62,644 nt of DNA from Methanomassiliicoccales archaeon (GCA_013415695.1 JAAEEP010000012.1:1-62644), one strand, 5' to 3'. Numbered from the stretch's first letter, positions 50,371-60,412 are shown. Translations and numbers: made by a program. Notes: generated by a model from the sequence alone, not told the origin.

Positions 50371-51918
50371 ATGTTAATTCAAGAGAGTAAACTCAAGAAG
50401 GGACTTCCAAAGCAAACGGAGTCCTTATGTCCCGAGTGCGGTAAGATCATTACCGCAACCATCTTCGAGAAGGACGGCAAGGTCTTGATGGAAAAGGAAT
50501 GTCCTGACCACGGAAAGATAACCGATGTGTACTGGTCAGATGTGGACCTCTACCTCAAAGCCGAGAGCCTGGCCTTCGATGGAGTGGGCGTTTCCAATCC
50601 CCTGATCCCCGATGCGAAGGTCTGCCCTGATGACTGCGGCCTCTGCCAACTTCACCTTAGCCATACCTCACTCGCAAACCTCGATCTGACCAACCGCTGC
50701 AATATGAAGTGCCCCATCTGCTTTGCCAATGCGAACGCCGCAGGGTACGTGTACGAGCCCTCCTACGATGAGGTCGTCCAGATGATGCAGACACTGAGGG
50801 ATGAAAGACCAGTTCCATGCACTGCAATCCAGTTCGCCGGAGGAGAGCCCACCATATACCCCAGGTTCTTCGATGTCATAAAGAAAGCAAAGGAGATGGG
50901 ATTCGCACAGGTCCAGGTCGCCACCAACGGAGTGAAATTGGCCAATGACCCCGATTTCGCCAGGAAGTGTGCCGAGGCAGGCCTGAACACGATCTACCTT
51001 CAATTCGACGGCCTTCGTGAGGACATTTACGTGGCGGCCCGGGGCAAGCCAATGCTAGAGACAAAGCTGAAAGCCATCGAGAATGTCAAGGCACTGGCCA
51101 AGCCCCCTTCGATCGTGCTGGTACCCACCATCGTGAAGGGAATAAACGACGATCAGGTCGGTCCCATCCTGGAATTCGCCATAAAGAACAGTGATGTGAT
51201 AAGAGGCATCAACTACCAGCCAGTGGCATTCACTGGAAGGATCAGCAAGGAGCAGAGGGAGAAGGAACGGTACACCCTTACTGACCTGGTCCACGATGTT
51301 AACGATCAGACCGGTTACACCAATAACGACGATTGGTTTCCGGTCCCTGTCGTGGCACCTATCTCCACCTTCGTCTCCGCACTCCTTGAGGAGGAGAAGG
51401 TCACTTTCACCGCGCACCCGCACTGCGGTCTAGCCACCTATCTGTTCGTTCAGAACGGTAGGGTCATCCCCATCACCAGATTCATCGATGCCGAGAAGCT
51501 GCTCGACGGACTGTTGGAGCTCACCAAAGAGATGGAGGGGGGGAAGAGCAAGACCCTGTCCAAGCTCAAGGCGTTCTCCATTCTTAAGAAATCCATAATC
51601 AAGGAGAACCTGCCCGAGGGTCTCTCCATGACCAGGTTCCTGAAGACCATGCAGACGGTGTTCAGCGACGATACCAAGGAGGGACTTTCCGAGTTCTCAT
51701 GGAACATGATGTTCGTGGGCGGTATGCACTTCCAGGACGGATACAACTACGATATCGAGCGCGTGAAGCGCTGCGTTATCCATTACGTAACACCGGATAA
51801 CAGCATCATTCCTTTCTGCGCGTACAACGGTGGTCCGACCTATCGTACCCGCATAGAGAAGAAGTACTCCGTGCCCATAGAGGATTGGAGGAAGACCAAG
51901 GGCGAGGAGTATACCTGA
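50371..51918 (+). CDS. tes: Radical SAM tetraether lipid synthase-like protein (Tes/MJ0619 family)
   Basis: 515 residues. A rubredoxin-like N-terminal metal site is suggested by CPECGKIITATIF and KECPDHG; a cysteine cluster CPDDCGLCQLH and the radical SAM motif CNMKCPICF follow, then FAGGEPTIYPRF. The C-terminal third has further cysteines (HPHCGLATY, KRCVIHYV, IPFCAYNGG) for auxiliary clusters. This layout matches the enzyme that joins archaeol chains into tetraether lipids. The downstream ferredoxin and geranylgeranyl reductase genes, eight bases and one overlap away, strongly support lipid synthesis. A close relative of other function (MoaA-like methyltransferase) cannot be excluded by eye. 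Confidence 0.87.
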   Translation: MLIQESKLKKGLPKQTESLCPECGKIITATIFEKDGKVLMEKECPDHGKITDVYWSDVDLYLKAESLAFDGVGVSNPLIPDAKVCPDDCGLCQLHLSHTSLANLDLTNRCNMKCPICFANANAAGYVYEPSYDEVVQMMQTLRDERPVPCTAIQFAGGEPTIYPRFFDVIKKAKEMGFAQVQVATNGVKLANDPDFARKCAEAGLNTIYLQFDGLREDIYVAARGKPMLETKLKAIENVKALAKPPSIVLVPTIVKGINDDQVGPILEFAIKNSDVIRGINYQPVAFTGRISKEQREKERYTLTDLVHDVNDQTGYTNNDDWFPVPVVAPISTFVSALLEEEKVTFTAHPHCGLATYLFVQNGRVIPITRFIDAEKLLDGLLELTKEMEGGKSKTLSKLKAFSILKKSIIKENLPEGLSMTRFLKTMQTVFSDDTKEGLSEFSWNMMFVGGMHFQDGYNYDIERVKRCVIHYVTPDNSIIPFCAYNGGPTYRTRIEKKYSVPIEDWRKTKGEEYT

Positions 51919-51927
51919 GGTATTAGA

Positions 51928-52101
51928 ATGATAGTTACAGTTGAGATATGCATGCACTGCGGCGCTTGCGCGGGCTCCTGCCCCAAGAATGCCGTTTTCC
52001 TGAATGACACCCTTCCCGTATTCACGGACGCCTGCAACCGCTGTGGACGATGCGTGAAGGTCTGCCCTGTAGGGGCTCTAGAGATGGAGGCCAAAGCATG
52101 A
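51928..52101 (+). CDS. Small 2x[4Fe-4S] ferredoxin
   Basis: 57 residues, MIVTVEICMHCGACAGSCPKN...CNRCGRCVKVCPVGALEMEAKA. Two CX2CX2CX3C motifs (about residues 8-18 and 37-47) each bind a [4Fe-4S] cluster. GAGGTAT upstream supports ATG 51928, ten bases after the tes stop; the stop overlaps the reductase ATG (ATGA). It probably supplies electrons to the radical SAM enzyme, to the geranylgeranyl reductase, or to both. Confidence 0.93.
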   Translation: MIVTVEICMHCGACAGSCPKNAVFLNDTLPVFTDACNRCGRCVKVCPVGALEMEAKA

Positions 52102-53285
52102 AGCGTAAGTGCGATGTACTGGTGGTTGGAGCAGGACCTGGTGGAAGCTCGGCCGCCCGCCACGCCGCAGAGGCTGGAGCGGACGTATTGATCATCGAGA
52201 AGCGCCAGGAGATCGGGTCCCCAGTCAGATGTGCCGAGGGCGTATCGCGCGCCTGGTTCGAGGAGATCAAGGTCCCGGTGGACAAGAAGTGGGTCGCCAA
52301 GGAGGTCGATGGCGCCAAGCTCGTCTCACCCTCTGGAAGCTCATTCTACGTCGATGAGAAGATGGCCGGCAACGAGGTGGGAATGGTCCTCGAGCGTCAC
52401 CTCTTCGATAAGGCCATGGCTGCCAACGCGGCAAGGGCTGGAGCGGAGATCATGCTCAAGACCTCGGCCACCGGCGTGGTGAAGGAGGGAGACAAGGTGG
52501 TCGGTGTCACCGCTTCCAGCTACGGAGAGCCCTTGGCAATAGAGGCCAAGATCGTGATCGCCGCCGACGGATTCGAGTCACAGGTCGCTAGATGGGCGGG
52601 TCTGGACACCAGCCTCACGCAGAACGACATCACCACATGCTTCCAGTACAGGCTCACTGGGATAGATATCGAGCACATGTACACCGAGTTCTTCATCGGT
52701 AGCGCTGCGCCAGGAGGTTACGTTTGGGTCTTCCCCAAGGATGAGGATACTGCCAACGTAGGATTGGGCATCCTCCTCTCTCAACTCAAGAAGCCAGGAG
52801 AGGTGAAGGGATACCTGGACAAGTTCATCAAGGACAACGAGCGCTTCACCAAAGGACAACCGTTGGAGGCCGTGAGCGGCGCGGTGTCCGTCTCACACCC
52901 GCTCGACGAGACCGTCATGGATGGCATGATGCTGGTGGGAGATGCAGCAAGGCTGATCGACCCCATTACAGGAGGGGGCATTGCCCATGCATGCCTCTCC
53001 GGCATGTACGCCGGAAAGGTGGCCGCTAAGGCCCTTGAGGCCAATGACTTCAGCAAGGAGTTCTTCCAGGAGTATGAGACGCTCTGGCGCAACAGGCTTG
53101 AGGACAAGCTGTGGCGCAACTGGATGGCAAAGGAGAAGCTCGTAACCATCACCGATGAACAGTTCGACCTGGTCATCGAGACCCTTGCCGAGGCGGGGGT
53201 CGATAAGATGTCCGTCTACAACATATTGAAGGTTATCAAGGAAGAGCTTCCAGATCTCGTGAAGGATTTCGAAGAGTTCATCTGA
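52098..53285 (+). CDS. Digeranylgeranylglycerophospholipid reductase family flavoprotein
   Basis: 395 residues. FAD-binding motif VVGAGPGGSSAARHAAEAGADVL near the start, then the family's PVRCAEGVSRAW, and the second flavin motif VGDAARLIDPITGGGIAHA. It saturates the double bonds of the geranylgeranyl chains of archaeal membrane lipids (or of related isoprenoid compounds), accepting electrons from a ferredoxin-type donor encoded just upstream with a four-base overlap. ATG 52098 gives the family start; the frame runs open further but that part overlaps the ferredoxin gene. Confidence 0.94.
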   Translation: MKRKCDVLVVGAGPGGSSAARHAAEAGADVLIIEKRQEIGSPVRCAEGVSRAWFEEIKVPVDKKWVAKEVDGAKLVSPSGSSFYVDEKMAGNEVGMVLERHLFDKAMAANAARAGAEIMLKTSATGVVKEGDKVVGVTASSYGEPLAIEAKIVIAADGFESQVARWAGLDTSLTQNDITTCFQYRLTGIDIEHMYTEFFIGSAAPGGYVWVFPKDEDTANVGLGILLSQLKKPGEVKGYLDKFIKDNERFTKGQPLEAVSGAVSVSHPLDETVMDGMMLVGDAARLIDPITGGGIAHACLSGMYAGKVAAKALEANDFSKEFFQEYETLWRNRLEDKLWRNWMAKEKLVTITDEQFDLVIETLAEAGVDKMSVYNILKVIKEELPDLVKDFEEFI

Positions 53286-53307
53286 AACCCGAAAGACCGA
53301 TCCCGTC

Positions 53308-54231
53308 CTATTCCAGCCTGACACCTGGCACTCCGGTATGGACGATGATCGGTTCACCGCCTCTTTCTTCAATGGCCCTGCAGACCTTCTCAGCCTCCGT
53401 GGTCAGGGCGATCATGCTCCCGCCTCCTCCAGCTCCGGTGAGCTTAGCACCTAATGAATGGGGCAATGCTGCTTCCACAAGGGCGTCGAGCTCCGGGCAG
53501 GAAACCCCCAGCCTCGATAGAAGGGAGTGATCCTCCGTCATGAGTTCTCCAAGAACATCCGGGTCATTCTTCTTGAGTGCCTTCATACCTTCCAGGGATA
53601 TCTCACCGATCCGGTCGATTGCCTCTCTCGCCCAGGGGTGTTCCTCCACCCTCGTCTTGACCATATCTACAAGCGGACCGGTTGAGGCATGGATTCCGGT
53701 GTAACCAACAACAATGGTCAGCTCAGGAACTCGGAGATGGTGTATATGCCACAACCTCTCATCCCTTCTGATCGTCCAAAGATGGTCCTTCCCTTTCTTA
53801 CGGTTCACAAAGATACCGTGTCCATGAGTGCTTACCGATGTATCAATAGGGCTGGCCCTCCCCTGAACCTCTGACTCGACTTCAAAACCCAGTCGTGCCA
53901 CCGTGGGCTGATCGAAACCGCTCCTGAGCTGCATGAGGGCTGCCAGGGTCGCGGTCGTAACGGCGGCCGAGGACCCCAAGCCCGAACCGGAAGGGAGATT
54001 GGAGAAGGTCTGAACGGATACCGGATCGCCCATCCAGACCTTGTCCATCGCCGCATTGATATACGAACGGTAGGTAGTGTCCATCACCTTGCCGTTGATG
54101 GTGAACTCGATGGATGGCGTTGCGATGCATCTCAACCTGAGATCTATCGCCACAGCTATCGCGGGCAGGCCAAACACAACGGCGTGTTCGCCCAGAAGAA
54201 TGAGCTTCCCGGGTGCTGAAGTTATCACCAT
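53308..54231 (-). CDS. mvk: Mevalonate kinase
   Basis: 307 residues. GHMP kinase motifs: APGKLILLGEHAVVFG near the N-terminus, the ATP loop LPSGSGLGSSAAVTTATLAAL, and the C-terminal KLTGAGGGGSMIAL. It phosphorylates mevalonate, the entry to archaeal isoprenoid lipid synthesis. It is convergent with the geranylgeranyl reductase gene (22 bases between), so it is not in the same operon, but the functional link to the lipid module is clear. VITSAPGK at the very start indicates that ATG 54231 is right. Confidence 0.95.
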   Translation of the reverse strand: MVITSAPGKLILLGEHAVVFGLPAIAVAIDLRLRCIATPSIEFTINGKVMDTTYRSYINAAMDKVWMGDPVSVQTFSNLPSGSGLGSSAAVTTATLAALMQLRSGFDQPTVARLGFEVESEVQGRASPIDTSVSTHGHGIFVNRKKGKDHLWTIRRDERLWHIHHLRVPELTIVVGYTGIHASTGPLVDMVKTRVEEHPWAREAIDRIGEISLEGMKALKKNDPDVLGELMTEDHSLLSRLGVSCPELDALVEAALPHSLGAKLTGAGGGGSMIALTTEAEKVCRAIEERGGEPIIVHTGVPGVRLE

Positions 54232-54279
54232 CTATGACCCGAACGGTCCCAGAACCTAAAACGATTTGTCATCGTATAA

Positions 54280-54780
54280 TCAGAGATTGTATTCCTCGGT
54301 GATCTCCTTGACGGCCCGGTTAGGGCTCTTGTTATCCAGCTCCTCTCTCTTGGTGTTCCACCAATTGGTCTCGAAGGTCTCTAGGGCACAATCAAGTTCG
54401 TCCTCGGTCTCGAACTCACTGCCATATTCCTGGAAGAATTCGTCCTGGAAAGCCTTCATCAAGTCCGTTCCGTACTTACGGTTCACAAGGGCGACCCGCA
54501 AATATTCATCCAGGTTCTTGGCTACTAGAAGGGCGACCTCACCTGGCTGAGACCCCATGATAAGATCCAGGAGTGAGTTTGTCGCCATGACGAACATAAT
54601 CTCAAGCTTCTTCTCAAGAGGGGCATCAGACTCCATCACCTTCTCGTTCATCAAGGAGAGCCAAAGGTCTCCCAGGGCAACAGTCCGTTCGTGATTCTTC
54701 TCGAAGATGATCTTCTCAGCTTCTTGGTCTACTATCTCCCCGAAATCCACAACATCCTCTTGGTCATCGTTTCCGTTCAT
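54280..54780 (-). CDS. Acidic alpha-helical protein of unknown function, 166 aa
   Basis: I do not recognise a family. The first about 25 residues are highly acidic (MNGNDDQEDVVDFGEIVDQEAEKII), and the rest is predicted helical with few cysteines, ending NRAVKEITEEYNL. A possible core is APLEKKLEIMFVMATNSLLDLIMGSQPGEVALLVAKNLDEYL. No signal peptide or membrane span. It sits about 50 bases upstream of the mevalonate kinase on the same strand, so co-transcription is possible. Confidence 0.65.
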   Translation of the reverse strand: MNGNDDQEDVVDFGEIVDQEAEKIIFEKNHERTVALGDLWLSLMNEKVMESDAPLEKKLEIMFVMATNSLLDLIMGSQPGEVALLVAKNLDEYLRVALVNRKYGTDLMKAFQDEFFQEYGSEFETEDELDCALETFETNWWNTKREELDNKSPNRAVKEITEEYNL

Positions 54781-54910
54781 ATTCGTGATTCCTCCTGTTT
54801 GATCCCCAATTCTCAGACATGAATTCCAATCTCTGATTCAGAGTGCTATCTGCGATCACCTAGACTGTAACCCACGTAATAGTAATTTGTCCCGCAATCG
54901 GAATGGGCTA

Positions 54911-56035
54911 TCAGAGGGTCTCCACCACATCCTTGACGATCATCAGGCCTTTCTCGATGTCCTCCTCTGATGCCGCATAGGAGAAACGAAGATGCCCTTC
55001 GCCCCTAGCACCAAAGGCAATGCCCGGCGAGCAGATCACGCCCTGGGAAGCGATCGCCTTTGCAAGTTGCATGGAGGGAATGTCCATGTCGTAGGATGGG
55101 AATGCGAATATAGACCCCTTGGGCAGGTCGCACTTGAACCCGGGTATCTCATTTATCATCGATACCATCTTCTTCCTTCGGTTGTCGAAAACTGGGACGA
55201 CCTCCTCCAAGAATTCCATCATGTAGGGCATGGCAATGTTCACCGCATACTGGATAGGAGTTGGGGGACATGCCATGGTGTAATAGTGCATCTTCGATAT
55301 CTGCTTGATAGCCTCTTCGTTAGTCACCAGATATCCAATACGCCATCCTGTGGTGGCCATGGACTTAGAGAACGAGTTGACCACTATGGCGTTATCCAGA
55401 TGTTCGCAGAATGAGAAGTGCTCCCCCTCGTAGATGTAGTTATCATACACCTCGTCGGAGATGATGTAAATGCCATTGTCAGATGCGATCTCTGCCAAGG
55501 AGTTGAATGTCTCCCGGGATATTACCCCCCCAGTGGGATTTGAGGGACTGTTCACTACAATCGCCTTCGTTCTGCTGGTGATCTTCTCCTGGATCTCGTC
55601 CATATCGGGCTCGAATCCCCCTTCCTCACTGAGGCCGTAGGTGATAGGTTTCGCTCCTGCCAGAACCGCGTGGGGATGGTATAGTACGAATCCTGGCTCC
55701 GGTATTAGCACCTCATCTCCAATATCATACAACGATTGGCTGATGACCAAGAGGGCTTCGGTCGCCCCTGATGTGATCACTACGTTGGACGAGGTAATCC
55801 CCTCGCAGTATCTCTCTAGATAGTTGGACACTGACTCCCTTAATGAGCTGAGACCTATGGTGGGACCGTACTTGTTCATTCCCATGTCCAAGGCGCTTTT
55901 CAATGCCTCCTTGGCGACCTTTGGAGGTTCGTAGTCTGGTTCCCCCAATCCCAGGTTGATAGCGTCTCCGCCCACAAGCTCGAAGATCTCCCTCACCCCG
56001 GAGGGATTTACAGAAGTGATCCTGTTGGAGAACAT
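54911..56035 (-). CDS. Class I/II aminotransferase (aspartate aminotransferase-like)
   Basis: 374 residues. PLP fold-type I: INLGLGEPDYEPP near the start, GATEALLVISQSL, NSPSNPTGGVISRE, IISDEVYDNYIYEG, and the PLP lysine in NSFSKSMATTGWRIGY. Such enzymes transaminate aspartate or aromatic amino acids; the exact substrate is not certain. ATG 56035 (MFSNRITSVNPSGVREIFEL) gives the family start. The frame is open to 56098, but that stretch holds a TATA element (CGATATATTG), so it is promoter, not coding. Confidence 0.9.
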   Translation of the reverse strand: MFSNRITSVNPSGVREIFELVGGDAINLGLGEPDYEPPKVAKEALKSALDMGMNKYGPTIGLSSLRESVSNYLERYCEGITSSNVVITSGATEALLVISQSLYDIGDEVLIPEPGFVLYHPHAVLAGAKPITYGLSEEGGFEPDMDEIQEKITSRTKAIVVNSPSNPTGGVISRETFNSLAEIASDNGIYIISDEVYDNYIYEGEHFSFCEHLDNAIVVNSFSKSMATTGWRIGYLVTNEEAIKQISKMHYYTMACPPTPIQYAVNIAMPYMMEFLEEVVPVFDNRRKKMVSMINEIPGFKCDLPKGSIFAFPSYDMDIPSMQLAKAIASQGVICSPGIAFGARGEGHLRFSYAASEEDIEKGLMIVKDVVETL

Positions 56036-56271
56036 GATGGATTGGTGAACATCAACTGTGAATTTGCATTTTGTGTGATACGTGTTAACATAGAACAATA
56101 TATCGGGCTCGATTCTCCTTCTCCAGTATCATCGAATTGAGAGTAATCACTGAGGTCAATCGATTTTCTAACTCCTCCAATTCATCAATGAAATTCAAAA
56201 GAACAGATTAATTTAGTATTAATTCGTCAACCCCTTCCAAGCGTAATACCTGGCAGGCGGGAGATGGGAAA

Positions 56272-59200
56272 GTGGGAACATTCAACAACATCGGCAAGTT
56301 CATCGCAAAGAGGTACAAAGCGATCATAGTGTTCTGGATAATTATTCTCGCCATAGCGATTCCTTTCGCGCCGAGCGTCATGGAAGCCGTGGAATACAAC
56401 ATGCTGGCAATGGCACCTGAGGACATGGAGTCCATGCGGGCGCAGGAATACATCGATGCCAACTTCAACATCTCCATGGACGGATTCTCTACCATCATAG
56501 TCTTCAAGGGTGAGGGGCAGAACTCCGTTCTCGGGCAGGAACTCAAGGAAGCGATCTTCAACATATCTAGCGACATCTCTGGTAGAGAGGAGATGCCCAA
56601 TAACACTGTAATCTCGATCTATACGCCCCTGCTCGACAACTACACCGATATCGTGGTCAGCGGCATAGTCGACGTCAACAGGCTGGCGAACGGAACGGCC
56701 ATGCTCATCTTCGGCATGCCGTCCATGTACCCAATGCTGTGGAACATAACTCTCGAATCTGGTTTGATGTTCTACGGCTGTGGGGACGCTTTTGCGCTCA
56801 ACTGGATCGCTATCCATGACATCGATCCTGATGCCAACACCACCGAGGTCGACTCCCTTGCCTACGAGGCGACCTGGGACGAAATCGAGTTGATTCTCGA
56901 CATAGCTAACGTCTCAGCCGAATTCCAGGATCTGTTCTGGATCTGGTACGAGGACTTCTCTGCCGCCTGGAACTCGACGAGCGGCGACCCTGTGCTGGTG
57001 GACAATCCTCTCGAAAGGGAGGAGCATGCCATCAACTCTGCTTTCCCTGGGTTCTGGGAGGATGCGAGGCAGTACTTCGAGGATATTGGACTCGAGGACC
57101 TTTGGCCCATCGCCGGGGAAATATTCAACAGGACAGTCGAGATGCTTGACCCCCTGGATTTCGTGGATCCATATCGCGTGAATGCGGTTTGCCACACCGT
57201 GGTCAACGACATAATCCAACCGTACCTTGTGCAGATCCCATTGGACCTGAGGGCTCCGATCGAGGATTTCATACATGGATTCCAGCAGAAGTGGGATGAC
57301 AACACCACCGCCTCGATCAGCAGTAACTGGACGCTGCACTTGATACCGAACATGACCCAGGAGCGGCAGTTCGTGGAGGAGCTTGTTCCGCCCCTCGTGG
57401 ACGCTTTGCCAAAGGCGGGAGCAGAGGTTGTGGAGGCCGTGTACGCCCTGGGATGGGATCAATGGTCGAACTCCACCGCATTCAATGATACCGTCATACT
57501 GCTCACGCATGAGACCCTTGGCGATGTGGATGATGATCTCATCCTGGAGATAATCGGTCTGGGACTCAACGTCACAGATCAGCAGATCCGGGAGATGTCC
57601 ATCGAGCTGGTCCTGGACACCTCTCTGGTCGACTATCCGATCCCCATACCTGAGGGAATTCTCAAGATGATAGTTAATGTGCCGTCCAACGACACGATGC
57701 TGATGACCATAACCTATGACAAGCTGCCCGATGGTACTTACCTGGATGGAAGCCAGTACATTCCTCAGGTCAGGGAGATCATCCGGCAGAGGATCTCATC
57801 CCTTTCCGGAATTGAGGTTCTGGTCTCCGGCATAGATGGCATCACCTACGACATAGAGACCTCTTCCATGGAGGATATGGAGAAGATAGATCCCGTGAGC
57901 ATAGTGCTGGTCATCATCCTCATAGGGTTGTTCTTCAGATCTCTGGTTTCATCCATTATCCCGCCATCCATCATCGGAATGGCGTTGATAATAGCCCTCG
58001 TGGGCATATTCCTCTTGGCCACCTACGTCATGGAGGTGACCAACTACGTCCTGGTGCTGGTCATGGTCACCATGCTCGGTGCTGGATGCGATTACTGCAT
58101 CTTCATCCTCTCCCGCTACCGGGAGGAGAGAGTCCTTGGAAAAGAGAAGAAGGAGGCCGTCATAGAGGCCGTGACATGGGCGGGAGAGTCCATCACCACC
58201 TCCGGTTTCACCGTGATGATCGGATTCGGGGTGCTATCGGTCTGCAGCTTCAGCATGGTCAGCTCAATAGGCATCTCGCTCGCGATGGGGATATTCATCG
58301 CGCTCATGTTCGCGCTGTTCTTCCTTCCTTCACTGATCATGCTTCTTGGGGACCGGGTCTTCTGGCCCACCACGATCGAATACGTGCGGGAGAGAAAGAA
58401 GGATCCGTCCAAGGCTGGCCGTATGTCGAGGCTATCGCACAGGTACTTCGAGCATACCGCCCGAACCTCGATCAAGTATGCCAAGATCCTGGTCGTGGCG
58501 GCGATCATAATCTCGCTCCCTGCAATCTACGTTGTGACCAATCTCGATACCTCCTATGACATGATAGGGACCATGCCCAACTCTGAATCGAAGACGGGAG
58601 TGAACGACATAGTAGATGGATTCGGCGGGGGTATGATCAGCCCGGTGTTCATAGCGATCGAGTTCGACTCGAGGATCTACAACGGCACGGGTGAGATGAC
58701 CGATAGAGACGATCTGCAGAACATCTCCGATGAGGTGCTGGAACTCAATCTAAGCCAGGTTTTCGACCTCAGGTACTTCCCGATAATCGAGGACATGTGC
58801 GACGACATCTCCACGATGGGCAACATCAGGGAGGTCACATCCCCGACGAGACCCTATGGGGACACGATAGACTACCTGAACTTCGACAACTACACCATCC
58901 TGGAGCAGGCTGAGTTCTTGCTCATGATGCAGAAGGACATGTCGAGGAACGGCAGCGGCGTGATGATCCAAGTGACCATGGAGGACCAGCCGTACTCGGA
59001 GGAGTCGATAGGGACGGTCACTGGTCTCAGGGAACTCATAGCACAGGAGGTGGAGGAACGACCTGAGCTGGTGGCCGCCTACCTTTCGGGCGGGACAGCC
59101 CTGATGTACGACATCTCGATGCTGGTGAGCGGGGAGTTCAACCTCATGGAAATGCTCGCCATTCTGCTGATATTTGTCATCCTCCTGATAGTCCTGGGCT

Positions 59201-59694
59201 CGGTGTTCACTCCGATAAGATCTATTGTGACGATCCTGACGAGTGTCATATGGACTCTCGCGCTGACCGCTATCGTATTCGAGTACGTGCTTGACGATCA
59301 GCTTCTCTGGCTGATGCCCATAGTGCTCATCGTTGTCTGCCTCGGTTTAGGCATGGACTACGACATCTTCCTCACAACCAGGATTAGGGAGGAGGTGCAC
59401 AAGGGCAAGCCCATGAAGGAAGCCATTGTAGATTCGGTGAAGGCCACGGGAGGCATAATCACCATCTGCGGTCTGATCATGGCCGGTGCCTTCGGGACTA
59501 TGACCCTCTCGGGATCGGTGATGCTCCAGGAGTTCGGGTTCGCCCTCGCTTTTGCTATTTTGCTAGACGCGACAGTGGTGAGGATGTACCTGGTCCCGGC
59601 GATAATGTCCTTGATGGGGAGGTGGAACTGGTGGGCCCCTGGAAAGCTGCAGAGAACAAGAACGAGCCACCTGGAGGAAGTAGAGGAAGAGTAG
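56272..59694 (+). CDS. RND superfamily MMPL-type transporter
   Basis: 1140 residues. One N-terminal span (about residues 16-36), a large outer domain of about 500 residues with many NxT/S sequons, then five spans (about 540-700), a second span-and-outer-domain block, and five C-terminal spans (about 935-1115). Each half carries the RND proton-relay motif (GAGCDYCIFILSRYREE near residue 603, GLGMDYDIFLTTRIREE near 1025). It probably exports lipids, hydrophobic compounds or peptides using the proton gradient. The start is GTG 56272 with GGGAGAT six bases before it. The size of the first outer domain is unusual. Confidence 0.92.
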   Translation: MGTFNNIGKFIAKRYKAIIVFWIIILAIAIPFAPSVMEAVEYNMLAMAPEDMESMRAQEYIDANFNISMDGFSTIIVFKGEGQNSVLGQELKEAIFNISSDISGREEMPNNTVISIYTPLLDNYTDIVVSGIVDVNRLANGTAMLIFGMPSMYPMLWNITLESGLMFYGCGDAFALNWIAIHDIDPDANTTEVDSLAYEATWDEIELILDIANVSAEFQDLFWIWYEDFSAAWNSTSGDPVLVDNPLEREEHAINSAFPGFWEDARQYFEDIGLEDLWPIAGEIFNRTVEMLDPLDFVDPYRVNAVCHTVVNDIIQPYLVQIPLDLRAPIEDFIHGFQQKWDDNTTASISSNWTLHLIPNMTQERQFVEELVPPLVDALPKAGAEVVEAVYALGWDQWSNSTAFNDTVILLTHETLGDVDDDLILEIIGLGLNVTDQQIREMSIELVLDTSLVDYPIPIPEGILKMIVNVPSNDTMLMTITYDKLPDGTYLDGSQYIPQVREIIRQRISSLSGIEVLVSGIDGITYDIETSSMEDMEKIDPVSIVLVIILIGLFFRSLVSSIIPPSIIGMALIIALVGIFLLATYVMEVTNYVLVLVMVTMLGAGCDYCIFILSRYREERVLGKEKKEAVIEAVTWAGESITTSGFTVMIGFGVLSVCSFSMVSSIGISLAMGIFIALMFALFFLPSLIMLLGDRVFWPTTIEYVRERKKDPSKAGRMSRLSHRYFEHTARTSIKYAKILVVAAIIISLPAIYVVTNLDTSYDMIGTMPNSESKTGVNDIVDGFGGGMISPVFIAIEFDSRIYNGTGEMTDRDDLQNISDEVLELNLSQVFDLRYFPIIEDMCDDISTMGNIREVTSPTRPYGDTIDYLNFDNYTILEQAEFLLMMQKDMSRNGSGVMIQVTMEDQPYSEESIGTVTGLRELIAQEVEERPELVAAYLSGGTALMYDISMLVSGEFNLMEMLAILLIFVILLIVLGSVFTPIRSIVTILTSVIWTLALTAIVFEYVLDDQLLWLMPIVLIVVCLGLGMDYDIFLTTRIREEVHKGKPMKEAIVDSVKATGGIITICGLIMAGAFGTMTLSGSVMLQEFGFALAFAILLDATVVRMYLVPAIMSLMGRWNWWAPGKLQRTRTSHLEEVEEE

Positions 59695-59719
59695 AGAGTC
59701 GGCTCCGTACGAAATAAAT

Positions 59720-60250
59720 ATGATGGACGAAGACCTTCAAACCAAGGGAAGAATGTCCAGCTCAGACTATGAAATACGCCAGTTCCGTGAGGAAGACCGG
59801 GAGCGGATCATTGAGATATTCAATTACTACATCACGGAATCGTATGCGGCATATCCCTCCGAGAAGGTCGAGCCGGAATTCTTTGACCAACTGATGCACG
59901 GTTCCCACTCGTTCTATGTGGCAGAGCATGAGGGCAGGGTGGTGGGATTCGCATTTCTCAAACCTTATCTGCCTATCGCGACCTTCAGGACAACTGCAAC
60001 GGTAACCTACTTCATTGACCCAGTTCATAGACGATCGGGGCTTGGAACGCATATCCTGAGGACGCTCGAGTCAGATGCTAAGGAGAGAGGCATTCACACC
60101 CTTCTCGCCCACATATCTTCGAGGAATGAGGAGAGCGTAAACTTTCACAAGAAGAATGGTTTTTCCGAGTGTGGGCGTTTTCCTGAGATAGGGATGAAAT
60201 TTGGAGAAAGGTTCGACGTGATATGGGTGGTCAAGAAGCTAGATTCTTGA
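59720..60250 (+). CDS. GNAT family N-acetyltransferase
   Basis: 176 residues. IRQFREEDRERIIEIFNYY at the start, the acetyl-CoA loop DPVHRRSGLGTHILRTLE, and the C-terminal EESVNFHKKNGFSECGRF are typical, resembling the PAT/YncA group acting on small amine compounds. ATG 59753 (MSSSDYEIRQF), with AGGGAAG just upstream, may be a better start than ATG 59720. The gene follows the transporter by 25 bases and may be co-transcribed. Substrate unknown. Confidence 0.87.
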   Translation: MMDEDLQTKGRMSSSDYEIRQFREEDRERIIEIFNYYITESYAAYPSEKVEPEFFDQLMHGSHSFYVAEHEGRVVGFAFLKPYLPIATFRTTATVTYFIDPVHRRSGLGTHILRTLESDAKERGIHTLLAHISSRNEESVNFHKKNGFSECGRFPEIGMKFGERFDVIWVVKKLDS

Positions 60251-60412
60251 CTTCCCACCAACAGTGAACAAACTCTTTATCGCCTCATCCCGATTCGTGA
60301 ACGATGGATGGTAGGGATACTGGCTTCACGACAAATATATTTAATAAGACAAATTGAATATATAGCGTGCTAATTCATGTCTATGACATTTCTATTTCTT
60401 ATCTATAACCCC

